This document shows, in pieces, positions 21,191-32,637 of a stretch of DNA of 64,000 nucleotides (position 1 is the first letter of the stretch; every line of letters starts with the position of its first letter). The notes under the pieces were generated by a model. The model made no database searches. It worked only from the letters and a program-made list of their open reading frames with translations, and was not told the origin of the DNA. The stretch is from Toxorhynchites rutilus septentrionalis. Lineage: Eukaryota > Arthropoda > Insecta > Diptera > Culicidae. Location of the stretch: contig NC_073746.1 in NCBI RefSeq assembly GCF_029784135.1, forward strand, positions 287,505,348 to 287,569,347, given 5' to 3'. A program made the position numbers and the translations under genes.

Positions 21191-22031
21191 GCCATTTAGG
21201 ACATAAAATTCTTCGGCATTGGAATGTATAGTATGACTTGCTTTTTATTATTTCGGTCATCTCTTTAGAATGCATCGAACTATTGCATTGAATTGTATTG
21301 AAATAATTCTTTAGTGGAAGGTTCGGTAGCCCTGAAATATTTTCATGGAAAGAATTTAGCTTTGTTCTCGCGAGAACAAGTTGGCAATATGTCGAAATTT
21401 ATGTCCCTATTGCCATTCAATACATCTCCTCTTCCTGGCACATTGAATGCAGCAACGGGCTATTTCAAGTACAGTGGAGTAAAAATCGTGATTTTTGACG
21501 ATTTTGATTAAAGGCTCACCAGGAATTGTTTATAATGATATTGCAACGAAATTAAGAAAGATAGATTTTGGGTGTCTAAGAAAAAATAGATGTAGAGCGG
21601 TTAGAGAGCTTTAATTTGATTGATAGAAATAATCGAATTTATTATGGATTTTTGGAATAAAATTAATAATAACACCTCATAAACCACTAGCTTTGATGTT
21701 TTTCACTTCCTAAATGTTATTTGAATCCATTAATTTAGAAATTGCACAACAATATCCTATACTTAATATTCTCATCTTTCAATTGAAATCACTTTTAGAA
21801 GCAGAGCCAGGTTAAGATAAATAGAACTCGGAACAGAAAAAAAATTCATTAACACTGTCATTGTTGAAATTCGAACATATGCGTTGAAGGATTTTTTCCC
21901 AAATATTTCATCTTCTATCACCTTTTTTTTATTTCGAATATATGTATTTTTTATATGAGGAAGACTTTAAGAGGATGAATCAAAAATTAAATTCTTCTTT
22001 AAATTCAAAAAACAAAATAAAATCTATATAT
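21190..22031. other. Intronic AT-rich sequence
   Basis: No gene or recognised element is seen. An open frame at 21314-21511 has no family resemblance. Confidence 0.35.
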
Positions 22032-22033
22032 TA

Positions 22034-23215
22034 GGCTGTCAAAAAAGTCCTGCGGTATTTTTTTTAAATTTTCATTTGTTCATAAAATTAGTTACAATCA
22101 TCTGTTTTAAGTCAAATATGCGCCGTTTTGTTCGATGACTTGTTCCCAACGAGATGCCAACTTCATAGTACCCCTGTTATAGAAGCTCGCTTCCTTATTG
22201 GCAAAAAACTCAGATAGCCAATTTTCACAGGCCTCTTTTGTGGCTAACTTCTGACTACCTAGCTCGTTCGCCATGGACAAAAACAGGTGGTAGTCATTTG
22301 GTGCAAGGTCCGGACTATACGGCGGATGCAAAAGATCCTCCCATCCGAGCTCCCGGGGTTTCTGGAGCGTCACCAAAGAAGTGTGTGTCCTGGCGTTGTC
22401 CTGATGGAAGACAATGCGGCCTCTGTTTATCAAAGATGGCCTCTTCTTCATGAGTGCTACCTTCAAGCGGTTCAGTTGTTGGCAGTACAGGTCCGAATTG
22501 AGCGTTTGGCCATAGGGAAGCAGCTCATAATAGATTATTCCTTGACAATCCCACCAAACACACAGCAGAACCTTCCTGGCCGTTAATGAGGGCTTGGCGA
22601 TGGTTTGGGCCGGCTTACCGCGCTTCGAACACGACCGTTTGCGCTCCACGTTGTCGTAAGTGACCCACTTCTCATCGCCAGTCACCATCCGCTTCAGAAA
22701 CGGGTCGATTTTGTTGCCATTCAGCAGCGATTCACATGCGTCGATACGGTCAAAGATGTTTTTTTGCGTCAACGTGTGTGGCACCCATACATCGAGCTTC
22801 TTTGTGAATCCAAGCTTCTTCAAATGGTTAATAACGGTTTGATGACTTATCCCCAGCTCTTGGTCGATGCTACGGCTGCTACTATACCGGTCTTTCTCGG
22901 CTAATTCAGCGATTTTGTCGCAATTTTCGACGACAGGCCTTCCGGAGCGTGGCGCATCTTCGACGACCTCTACACCAGAACGAAAACGTTGAAACCATCG
23001 TTGTGCGGTGGAAATGGAAACTGTATCGGGTCCATAAACTGCACAAATTTTATTGGCAGCTTGAGATGCATTTTTGCCTTTGTCATAGTAGTACTGTAAA
23101 ATATGTCGGATTTTCTCTTTATTTTGCTCCATATTTGCGACACTATAACATACGAACGACTTAACCAAACAAAACACTGTCAAGGACTGGAGAAACTGGG
23201 AAAAAGTTTGTCGAA
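22034..23215 (-). mobile_element. mariner transposon lacking its right end
   Basis: The left end follows a TA dinucleotide (22032-22033) and reads GGCTGTCAAAAAAGTCCTGC, a mariner-type terminal repeat. The transposase ORF is uninterrupted. Beyond its start codon only ~80 bp of leader remain before ACAACAAC at 23214-23222, where the LINE tail was inserted. No matching terminal repeat is seen to 24200, so this copy cannot be excised by the usual two-end mechanism. Confidence 0.8.
22107..23132 (-). CDS. mariner transposase, uninterrupted ORF (341 aa)
   Basis: A cut-and-paste DNA transposase that acts at TA sites. I take the ATG at 23132 (MEQNKEKIRHILQYYYDKG) because this is the usual mariner N-terminus; the frame is open further upstream. 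The N-terminal paired helix-turn-helix region includes VSISTAQRWFQRFRSG and EDAPRSGRP. The linker motif is WVPHTL. The catalytic triad is TGDEKW, HQDNAR and YSPDLAPND, with 34 residues between the second and third aspartate, giving the D,D34D signature. The C-terminus runs to QVIEQNGAYL. There is no stop or frameshift, and the length fits the family (about 340-350 aa). It lies antisense inside the Gr intron. Confidence 0.9.
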   Translation of the reverse strand: MEQNKEKIRHILQYYYDKGKNASQAANKICAVYGPDTVSISTAQRWFQRFRSGVEVVEDAPRSGRPVVENCDKIAELAEKDRYSSSRSIDQELGISHQTVINHLKKLGFTKKLDVWVPHTLTQKNIFDRIDACESLLNGNKIDPFLKRMVTGDEKWVTYDNVERKRSCSKRGKPAQTIAKPSLTARKVLLCVWWDCQGIIYYELLPYGQTLNSDLYCQQLNRLKVALMKKRPSLINRGRIVFHQDNARTHTSLVTLQKPRELGWEDLLHPPYSPDLAPNDYHLFLSMANELGSQKLATKEACENWLSEFFANKEASFYNRGTMKLASRWEQVIEQNGAYLT

Positions 23216-23227
23216 CAACAACTTTTT

Positions 23228-23856
23228 TTTTTATTAATTCGTTTATTTTTGCAGGCTCAGTAACTTAAGTTTAAAGGAGCCGAATTCTTAAATATAATTT
23301 TAAAACTATATATATAAACAATTTTCTTACATCTATGGTTGGTAAGGTGGAAAACCGATGACTCGCGGTGTACTCGAGTTTAGAAGGGTGACATATTTTT
23401 AGGAGAAGGATGGGGTATAAGGAAACTATAACAATGTTGATGAACACTCAATTCTTAAATCTGTTCGTATATCTATAGTGTTTTTACATTTCAACTTATT
23501 CTAATATTTATAGCAAGGGGACGAATTACCCGCAAAGGAAGGAAAGGAGGGTATAAGGACATAGGGACAATCACACACGAAGATCGATAGCTTTAAGGAA
23601 AACATATATATGGGACATGTAATCAAGGTCTAACCGAGCCAACACATCTCTCACCGGCACATTGGGCTGTCTTCCTCGGGCCCGAAGGAAGTTTTCTAAA
23701 TTCGATCTGGCGACCAGATACACCTCGCACGACCAAACAACGTGCTCGATGTCGTGATAACCTTGGCCACAAACACAGAGATTGCTGCTGGCAAGATTGA
23801 AACGAAAGAGTAGTGCATCTAAAGAACAGTGATTGGACATGAGTCGGGAGAAGGTG
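23228..23856 (-). mobile_element. 5'-truncated I-like LINE tail with target duplication
   Basis: About 630 bp matching the 3' end of the LINE at 57230-63850, including the 3' UTR and the last ~85 codons of ORF2 (23840-23571: MSNHCSLDALLFRFNLAS to FLKAIDLRV). The T-run at its left is the poly(A) tail. CAACAACTTTTT stands on both sides (23216-23227 and 23857-23868), a 12-bp target-site duplication. Confidence 0.85.
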
Positions 23857-24339
23857 CAACAACTTTTTCATGTTCAAATACTATTAATGTTTAAGTCGTG
23901 ACATTTTTATGTATAAATTATGTTCTGCTTTTTCTATTCAGAAACATGTCAAACGCGAGAATTTACACACAAAAAAGTAACGAGTAAATCAATATTTTTT
24001 CGGGAGTCTCCACACAAAAGTTTCATATATTTCAGAAACTATAAAAGAAGTTGACATCTTCATCAAAAGTTAATGTTCACTTCAGACACTTTAAACTTCA
24101 AGCAACATTAGGATCAGTTGTAATTTAAAAAAAAACATGAAAAAGTTGTTGTTAGAAAAAGTTTTTCCTGTAAATGTGTCCATCTTCCGATGCATGAATG
24201 ACTTGTTGGAAATCGTAAGGCCTATTGATATATTTGTTTTGAGAATTTAGAAAAATATATTTTTGAGATAAATTAATTTAATTTTTTTTTTATATATTTT
24301 AATTCGAACAATATTCTACATTTCGTTCTTGGACCAAAA

Positions 24340-24800
24340 ATTTGTGTTGATCGTGAGTTCAAAACTCAGGGCCCTCATTGACCATCTTTGTGTTGTTACA
24401 GAATAACTACGTCCACGCAACAATCATCAGCGATGGAGATCGATCCACGGTCGAAATAAGATCGATTCATCCATACAACTGCTCTGCTCTGCAAGAAACA
24501 TCGGGCTGCTATTCTATTAATAACTCAACAATGATCATATCAACTGTCTCCGCTGTCCGGTCTAACTGGACAATGGAAGAACAGAACGAATACTCTTACG
24601 CCTAAATGGCTACTGTGAAATGTAATGTACCATATGCAATGGTATAGAAGGAATACTATAACGCCAAAAAAATGGCAACTGTGTAATGTGTTATTTATAG
24701 ATATGATAAACATTTGACATGTGCACTATTAAAATTCGGCTCTGTTACAGCTGAAATGCTAATGAGCCTGAAATAAACGAATGGGATAAAAAAAAATTGT
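24340..24800 (+). mobile_element. tRNA-headed SINE, family 1, 5'-truncated
   Basis: It starts within the B-box region (GTGAGTTCAAAACTCAGGG) and matches 20095-20505 in inverse orientation. It ends CTAATGAGCCTGAAATAAAC followed by an A-run. The open frame at 24378-24605 is part of the SINE body and is not taken as a gene. Confidence 0.6.
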
Positions 24801-25595
24801 GTTGCAGTTTTAGAGTTATAATTTTCTATAAAAAAGTTAAGAAAAGTTGCTGCCAACGACCAGACCCCTGTGTATCATAACAACATAAGGGAAAAAATTT
24901 TCTGCTTGCTAGCTGCATTGAGACGGCGATTTGGAATCACGGATCTCTCATTTCTATCGAATATGTTGAAAAGGAGCGGATTTTTCCTCTCTTCATATTG
25001 TCCGTCGAGTGAATGCTTTCTCTGGTCGTTATTGGCGGTACTGGTAAGTGAGCACACAAATGGGCAGAACAAATGGAACGGGAAATTGGATTGATTCCAG
25101 TTTTCATTTATTAAAACCGTCTACGGTTTAGAAAATCGTAATATACAGCATAACAAACAGATCGTATAGTATTCTCAAATCATCAAAATTCATTCAATGC
25201 AAAAACATGATTTCAAAAAAACGTGATCTGTTTTCTGATTTGGCACCCTTACTGAAAAATCTGTACTACATCAAGAAAATATCGAGAACTTTAAACTAAC
25301 CGAGCTAATGAATCTATAAAAAAATTTTCGGATCATTCAAAGCACATTCATTGTACTTTGAATGAATAATGGAACAGATAGGTTACTGCACTCAATATCA
25401 AAGAACTATCACCAACACTGGACCTAATGATTTGATGCGCAACTGAACATATCTGCGGTGGAGCTATCTGGATCTACCCGTGACATTGACGAGAAATTGC
25501 AACAGCAGAAGCAGCAGTTTGAGACGAATTTTAATTTGAACTTTCACACGGATATCAATTTAATCCGGGATATCTCATTTTAACATCAAATGGAT
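24800..25595. other. Intronic sequence, no gene
   Basis: A block near 25215-25255 (ACGTGATCTGTTTTCTGATT) matches 9625-9660 in inverse orientation, so part of this is a dispersed repeat. Nothing else is recognised. Confidence 0.35.
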
Positions 25596-25599
25596 TTAT

Positions 25600-27400
25600 T
25601 TATTTATTTATTTATTCTTCGTCTTCGGTGTTAAATCGTACAGACTGTGACTTAAACTAAACTAACTTCTAATTCTGTTAACGAGCACATCTTTGCTGAT
25701 ACAAAAATCCAAATATTCATAAAGAGCGTTAAAAGCACGAATACATGCACTAAAAGTATTGTTGAACCCGTAGTTTGTCCTGTTAGCTGGTAGTCGAAGA
25801 GCATTGTGATTTCGAAGAGTGCGAGACGGGACGTTCATGTAGATACTCTGCAGTAATGTCGGGCAATCCATACGATTTGTGAGAACGTCGAAGATAAACA
25901 CTCGCTGCAGCTTGAGACGTCTGGCTGATAATGTCTCCAATAATAATGATAATGCTGATAATGTCTCGGCATGCTTTGCCCAGGGAAGCTGACGAAGAGC
26001 GAATCGGATGAAATGCTTCTGTACTCGTTCAAGTTTCAGACCCTGTGAGACGTGATAAGGTGCCCAAACTGGCGCTGCATATTCCATAATACTGCGTACT
26101 ACGGAGCAGTATAGTGATTTAAGAGCAGTGATGAATGCTGTGTGGCGACGGATGAATCCCAGTGCAGAGAATTCCTTGGCTGCAGTTGACACAACATACT
26201 CACTGAATCTCAGCTTACTGTCCACGATCACACCTAGGTCACGTATGGAATTGACCCGCTCAAGAGCGGTCGAATCAATATAGTAACTGAATTCAACAGC
26301 AGTTTGACAACGTGTAAAAGAGATAACTTTGCATTTTTGATATTTACGGTCATACAATTTTCATCGCACCAAAACAAAAGTTGATCTATATCAGTTTGCG
26401 AAGCTTTACAATCCAGGACAGATGCAATCACCCGGAAGATTTTCAGGTCGTCGGCAAAGAATATTGAGATGGTGGGCGAGATCGTTTATGAATAGAATGA
26501 AGATAAGAGGCCGGAGTACGCTTCCTTGAGAAACTCCAAATGTAATGTTAAACGATGCCGAGACTTCGTGATCAACTTGTACGAAAGCTATCCGCCCGGT
26601 AAGATATAACCTCAGCCGATCAACTATCCAACTTGGGAAGCCTAAATCTGAAAGTTTGTCGACAACGAGGATGTGTGGAAACACGTCGAAAGCCTTTGAG
26701 AAGTCCGCGTAGATCGAATCTATTTTGGCATCGGGATTCTACTGCAGGAAACAATGTGTTACTATATTCCATCAGATTGGTCGTCGTTGAACGACGCTTA
26801 ACGAAACCATGCTGAAACTCGCTGATTAAAGGCTTAGCATCATTATTAAGAAAACGATGGACGACTGTTTCGAAAACTTTGCCCAGACAGCAAAGTATTG
26901 ATATTCCACGGTAGTTTTCGACGTGATTCATGCTTCCTGCTTCATGGATTGGGACAATTTTAGCACTTTTCCACATAAACGGAAACGTACGCTCGGCTAA
27001 TGAACGATTGAAAATCAACGTTATAGGTGAAACCAGTTCGGCAGCGCACCCCTGGACAATGAATGGCGTCAATCCATTCACACGAGGTCTTTTGGAAACA
27101 TCGTTCAGCGCTTTGATAACGTCTTTGGTAGAAAAACGGAAATGAGGAAGTTGCATATCATATGAAGGATGTGAGACGGAATGTTTCCGTATTGGATGCC
27201 GGAGATGTGGATCGGAAAACTTTGAAAGCATTCATCAAACAGGTTGGCGGCTTCTTTGGCTGTGCTTGCTCGGCGTCCTTTATATTCAACTTTGTATGGA
27301 ATGCGTTTCGATAATTTTTGAGCCCTAACAAAGGCCCAAAAATATGAAGGATTCAACTTCAAATCTGATTGGAGCTTATCTACGTACGCTGCATATGTTG
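25600..27400 (-). pseudogene. CR1/Jockey-like LINE, reverse transcriptase remnant
   Basis: The minus-strand fragments in order are: a pre-RT region (27362-27105, FWAFVRAQKLSKRIPYKVEY), reverse transcriptase start (27231-26620: SAKIVPIHEAG, NYRGISILCCLGKVFETVVH, ISEFQHGFVKRRSTTTNLME), palm (26684-26406: FGVSQGSVLRPLIFILFIND; the YADD region is decayed near 26460), and thumb/C-terminus (26357-25662: RDLGVIVDSKLRFSEYV, SIMEYAAPVWAPY, ERVQKHFIRFALRQLPW). There are frameshifts near 27130, 26690, 26440 and 26340. The 3' tail on the minus strand is a short AAAT repeat (about 25593-25615). The endonuclease half is missing. The clade is not certain. Confidence 0.75.
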
Positions 27401-28424
27401 TCTAAGGCAGAACATTATATTCACTTTCAATGTGTCTTAGTTTGGTTTAGTTTGTAGATAGCAACTATACAGATAACTGAAGACGTTGACGCTATTAATA
27501 ACCAACCGATCATTAATCCTATCGCGTACAACATTGAGTCTCACTCGTGGTGTACTTGCATAACATAGGGTGCTAGAACGCTCAACAGAGTAGTGAAATC
27601 ACTTGATATATGACGTATTGAATAATAAGGGGTTAAGGAATCATGGGATTCAACGATACGAAAGGTGGATGAAAAATCATTACAGATGACGAAGGATTCG
27701 GATACCATTTCAATAGCTACTAATACCGAACGACAATGTGATGTATGCTGAATGGAGACTTACAAGTGCTAGGAAGCCACTAATATTCCAACACACCAAG
27801 AGCTAAAGGACGAAAATACAGAAATATCTGCAACCGTGGTTTCTTCGTATATCAGGGACTTCTGGTCACCACCAACAGAATCGTGAAACGATCTGTTAAG
27901 TTAATAGGTCCTCTGCAATAAAGTACGTAAAAAAAGTCGATAAATGAAACAAGAAACGCAGCAATTCAATCAGCCTAAGGATAAACTCATTCAACTTAGA
28001 CCGAAACTCAAAATTGAGGAAAATATTTCGTCGATATAAATACGTGGAGATGTAGTTTAGTTGCTAAAAATTAGTTGGTTTTTTGTTCAATCCACAATTT
28101 TTAATGTATTGTATTAATTCTAGCACCTATGTTGTTCAAGTATTATTTAATAATTAGTTACAAATATAAATAGATGCTTCAGTTCTCCTATGAGGTAATG
28201 CGCAGTATTTCCAAGTTCACATCAGTCAATATAAGATTCATACTATCTTTTGAAGGTCTATCATAACTGCATAAGTTCTTTACGACGGTCATTGGAATCA
28301 ATGTTATAAAATAATTCATCACATTTCACTTATTCCATGGTCTACCTTATTTTATCATGAAAACACCTATCCCGGTGGAATATATACGCTTAACTATCAT
28401 CTCTCTTCTCGTGACCAATTACAG
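27400..28424. other. Last kilobase of the large Gr intron
   Basis: AT-rich, with no recognised element or coding region. It ends in a pyrimidine-rich acceptor (CATCTCTCTTCTC ... ACAG) before the exon at 28425. Confidence 0.4.
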
Positions 28425-29834
28425 ATAACCTTTTGCGTGGGGCTGTGCTTCGTTATCGGCGTCGTTTGCTCGTTCGGTCTGTTCCGGGCATTCATCTATC
28501 GGAACGAGCTGTTCTACATGGGCGTACTGAACTTCATCTGGTACATGTACTACCTGTTCTTTGTGCTCTTCTTCATCGCCGTCGGGAGCAAGATTACTCG
28601 AGAGGTACGTACGGTTTAGTGCCGAGAAGATGACACTCGTTACCACCATTATCATCGTCGTCATCATGGTCGTTTCCGCTGGAGCCCGTGTCAACAGTGA
28701 CGGCAGGGCACGGTTTGATTGCGCACAACCTATGTATTCATGTACCCTACGCAGGCCTCTTGGCTCGGCGCGGTTTACATTTGACGGAACGGTTGAGCAG
28801 TTCCCTTGGGAGAAAATTAAAATCATCGTGGCGCTCGTTTTTCTCGGCTGACGCTAGGAGGACAATTACCATCATGTGTCCTCCGAGTATGAATGCTTTC
28901 CTTCTCTATTCAAATCTCTTCCTTGAAGCCAACTGTGTAAGGCTGAAAACTTGACGTAATTTCCTACCAAAGATTGACGGCAAGTTGTAATTGCACGCCG
29001 TCCCACGGTAGCCCGGGATATGACAAAAGGGATCTCCAACGACAACAATTGGCCCAGCAGCAGAGGATTGGACCGCTCGGTGAGAAAGGGCGAAATATAG
29101 GCACTCCTATTACACGAGACAAATCATTAGGATGAATTCCAGTGGCGGCAGTTGTGTCGACAGTTATGAAACCTCGAACATGCGTTAATTAATTTGACAT
29201 GGGTGTAGCGCAAACGAGACAATTCGGTGGGTTCCAGAAGGGTCTAATCGTTTTGATGATAAAGCAGGAAACATTAACAAATGAAAAATGACTTCTTCGA
29301 GACAGAAATATTTCGCCACGAACGCGAATAAAACTTTTATTTTTGCTTTAAATATTTGATGAAACATAGTTCCGGATATGCAAAAAAAATTGTTTTTTTG
29401 TTTCGCCAAACAGGGTAAACGAATCGGAGTGCTCGTCCACAAGGCCATCAACTTTTCCACCTCTACTGCGGTTATAAATGAGGTAAGCTCGTTGTTTCAG
29501 AAATGTCATCCTCAATTTACCACTATCTTATTTTCTCTCCTTGCCTTTCCAGCTGAACATTTTCTCCCAGCAATTATTGCACCGCAGTCCCGTAATTACA
29601 TGCGGTTTGTTCGTCTACGACTGGACACTTCTGTACACGGTGAGTCCTTTGCTGAGCCAGTTCTAGCGAGTCCTATACGAAACAATTGGTCCGAGAGCTA
29701 ATGCATGCGATGTTCTGTTTTTGCAGATGATTGGTGCGACCGCAACGTATCTCATAATCCTAATCCAGTTCGACGTATCCTTCCCGAATTTGGTAAATGT
29801 GAATGGCACTGCGACGGTTTCCACGGGAACATAG
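28425..29834 (+). CDS. Gustatory receptor, shared C-terminal exons (four)
   Basis: Four exons, all joined in phase 0 with GT-AG introns: 28425-28604, 29414-29482, 29553-29639 and 29727-29834 (TAG). They encode TM5 ([20 protein letters not shown]), TM6 ([18 protein letters not shown]), the loop [23 protein letters not shown] and TM7. The last junction gives [11 protein letters not shown] joined to [15 protein letters not shown], matching the Gr C-terminal signature TYhhhhhQF that defines the family. About 20 residues follow the signature. The introns are 809, 70 and 87 bp. Together with 19339-19504 these exons serve both N-terminal units. I cannot assign the orthologue or ligand. Confidence 0.88.
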
Positions 29835-30097
29835 ATTAGCTCGATGCAAAATGTGTGGTGTTTCCCACGAGCAATAATCATGTTCATCTCGATTAGTGCC
29901 TATTCGTTGCTTGGCGAGGCTCCCGTTTCACCCCTCGTAATGCATGCCATGTAGTCTGCTTTCCCCGAACTCAATACATTTATTGGTAGATGCTCCTAGG
30001 GCAAAACAGAGAAACAGAAATCAACTGAAGCCACCAACATCCAGCATGAAAGCAAAAGCGCCAAGGTTCACCGTTTCGATGTTATATGCTACCGTGA

Positions 30098-30103
30098 AAT
30101 AAA
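30098..30103 (+). promoter_or_regulatory. Candidate polyadenylation signal of the Gr gene
   Basis: AATAAA occurs 264 bases after the stop codon at 29834. Another A-rich candidate (ATAATAAAC) lies near 30130. No transcript data support either. Confidence 0.4.
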
Positions 30104-30109
30104 ATTAAT

Positions 30110-31620
30110 GTGAGAGTATCCGTGGATTTATAATAAACATATTTTTCTGTATACACAGGTGCGTATTTAATTGAAGTTTATTCTCTGAATAAAGGAAGAA
30201 CATACTTACAACACAACCAGCGCATGGGAATTATTTAATAGTAATGTTTTCCAGTGAGCAAAAAAAAACAGCGAGGAAACAGTCTTCAATCCAGAGCAAT
30301 GCAGCGCTCCTGGCAGACTTAAAATTCAAAACAGCTATTGTGGATAAATTTTACAAGCTAACAAGAGGAAATAATGTTAACGAAAATTCCCTCACACATT
30401 GCCATTCCGGAAGTGCAAATTGCGGAGCAAGTTTTCAAGTAGTTTCTTGACATATGACTTAAGTTCCAAGGGAAACATCCCACAAAACTTCCCGCTGTGC
30501 GTTGCCTTCGAAGAAAGTGGGACAAAAAAACCCGTAGAGGTGAGACCAGGACGTTCGTATACACACATTTCTTGCATTCCGGTCCAGTGCCAATAAATGG
30601 GAAATGTTCCCGGCGAGGAACTACAATTCGATTATCCAAGTTCTATTTAAACTTTCACATTCTACCGTTTTGTGGCAGCCAAACGAGGTGAAACCGAAAA
30701 TGGGGGAAAGAGGAAATGCACGAGCTGAATGAAAAATCCATCGTTTACTTTCCAGTGTGCTTTACTTACGTTTGTGATTAAATTTTCATTTCCGTAAAAA
30801 GGATTCTAAGTGTAGTAGGAACTTTGGGCCGGTATGGGGTGAAAAGTACAGCGCTAAGAAAAATAAAGCGAAAAGCAATTAAAATATCTTCAGCGACCGG
30901 TTCCGCACGCAAACTGTGTGGAAATTATAATCCAGAACGAAACACGAATCGTAACCATGGGTGGTGTACGATGTGTTATAACTGCAACTCAAGCCCATGG
31001 CAGAGAAAAATGGAAACTGTCAATAGTAGAGTGGTTTACCTTGGTGGAAAACGCGTAGCCGTGAAATTTGCAGCACGAACTGAAAAGAATCGCATTTTCT
31101 TGGAATGAATAAAACTAACTAACTTTTTACCCAACTACCGAATACCAATTCACATATTATGCTCTCTGTCCAACGTAAAACTTTGGCATTTGTGGCAAAA
31201 CGCAATGTTTGTACATTACTAACACAAAACCAACTGAATCACTTGAATTGGAGTGATCCTTCAAAGCAACAATGCAGCAAATTTTGTTGATTTAATTTCA
31301 ATTCCGTTAATTTATTTTATCAATTATTATAGACTACAATATTGACATTTTAATTTCTTTAACTTAAAGGATATAAATACCCTTTCAATATTTTTTACAT
31401 AGTTGGGTTCAATACCGTGACGTTTTATATTAAAAAATATTTCATTTACGCTAAAGGGTCGAACGACAAAAATTTGGTTGAAAAAAAGGCGTGTAGTTTG
31501 TTTTTTTAATGATCTTATTTTTTTAGTAATTCAATCAGTATTATACAAAGATAAAATATCAATTTAAACATCCATTGTCACGGCCAAAATAGAAAAGGAA
31601 ACACAAATTTTATGTTCAAC
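30110..31620. other. Intergenic, no gene recognised
   Basis: Several short open frames (30244-30450, 30824-31108) show no domain and no splice-supported extension. Moderately AT-rich. Confidence 0.4.
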
Positions 31621-31625
31621 ACTTT

Positions 31626-31683
31626 ACAGGGCGGACTCGATTATATACAGTCTCGGATTTCTTTTGACTATATATAATCGAGT
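31626..31683. repeat. Short hairpin, possible pogo-type MITE end
   Basis: GACTCGATTATATACAGTC (31633-31651) and GACTATATATAATCGAGTC (31665-31683) form an inverted pair separated by 13 bases. The leading TACAGGGCGGACTCG resembles pogo/Tigger-type ends, but the matching far end was not found. Confidence 0.4.
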
Positions 31684-32489
31684 CAAAAAATTGTTTTTAT
31701 TCGTTTTTATACATGTATTTTTCGTTTATTGAATGTAAAAAAAACAATTTGTTTTTTTATTCATCCCCTCAAAGTCAGAAAACACCTTTCTACGCATATG
31801 TTCGAATTCAACAATGACAGAGTTATAGAACTTTTTTTTGTTTGTTTGTTTTGTTGATTATGTTGCCTCAAACTGGCTCTATATTAAAATGAACGCTACG
31901 GAAAACGATTTTGTTGCTTTCATTTGAAAAATGAGAAAATTTTGTACAGGATATAGTAGTGAAACATCTAAATTACATATTGGAAGTGGAAATCTTAAAA
32001 GTTAATAATTTCTAATGTGTTGTTATTAATTCTATCCTAAAAATTTTTATTAAACTTGATCGTTTCTATCGTTCAAATTAAAGCTCTTTAACCGTTCTAC
32101 AATTTTTTGTTTACACCCAACTTCTACACTTCTTAATTTGGCTGCAATATCGATTTAAACAATTCCTGGTGAAAATTCAAGCAAAATCTACAAAAATCAG
32201 ATTTTTACCTCATTGTACATTTAATAGCCACTTAAATTTCACCTTAAAAATTAGTTCGATCTGTATTTAAATCTAAATAAAACTCAAAAATTGCCAAAAA
32301 CAAGAAAACGCTTCATACACTATTTAAAACACACTTACACACACACACAATGCAGAACCTTTAAACAATCACTACAATAGAATCCTGATTATCCGCGAAA
32401 TAGTCTGGCAACGTCAGCGCAGATAACGAAAATCGCGGATAACACAATAAAGTACTAAAAATTAGGTTCAAACACGAAAAAAATATAGG

Positions 32490-32600
32490 AGGTTGTGTCC
32501 AAGACACGACCACTTTGTTGACGTAGAACTATGCTGTTATTTTGTTCAAGTCGCTTGTTAATAACTTTGGATATTATATTACAGACACAAACTTATCTTC
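32490..32600 (+). repeat. Repeat copy with core GACGTAGAACTATGC
   Basis: Same family as 11440-11545 (minus) and 40690-40800 (plus): GTGTCCAAGACACGACC, GACGTAGAACTATGCTGTTA, AAGTCGCTTGTTA and TTTGGATATTATATT in order. Confidence 0.6.
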
Positions 32601-32637
32601 GATTTGCGCTCTTCTCAACAGAAGCCTTTTCTATTAA

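Larger units (their letters stand above)
19505..28424 (+). other. Large Gr intron filled with mobile elements
   Basis: Ends GTGAGT...TTACAG. It holds in order: a minus SINE (20095-20505), a plus tRNA-headed SINE (20926-21190), a minus mariner (22034-23215), a minus I-like LINE tail (23228-23856), a plus SINE (24340-24800) and a minus CR1/Jockey-like LINE (25600-27400). A minus-strand open frame at 19819-19610 has no family resemblance. The other Gr introns are 50-110 bp or about 0.8 kb, so this one has been expanded by insertions. Confidence 0.75.

Noticed and set aside
24378..24605. 75-aa open frame as an extra Gr exon
   Set aside because: It lies in the body of a SINE that is present inverted at 20095-20505.
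28561..28954. Open frames after the Gr exon at 28425-28604
   Set aside because: They run past a canonical GT donor at 28605; the spliced frame continues at 29414 with the Gr signature.
32341..32352. Short (CA)n run
   Set aside because: Too short to be a useful microsatellite feature.
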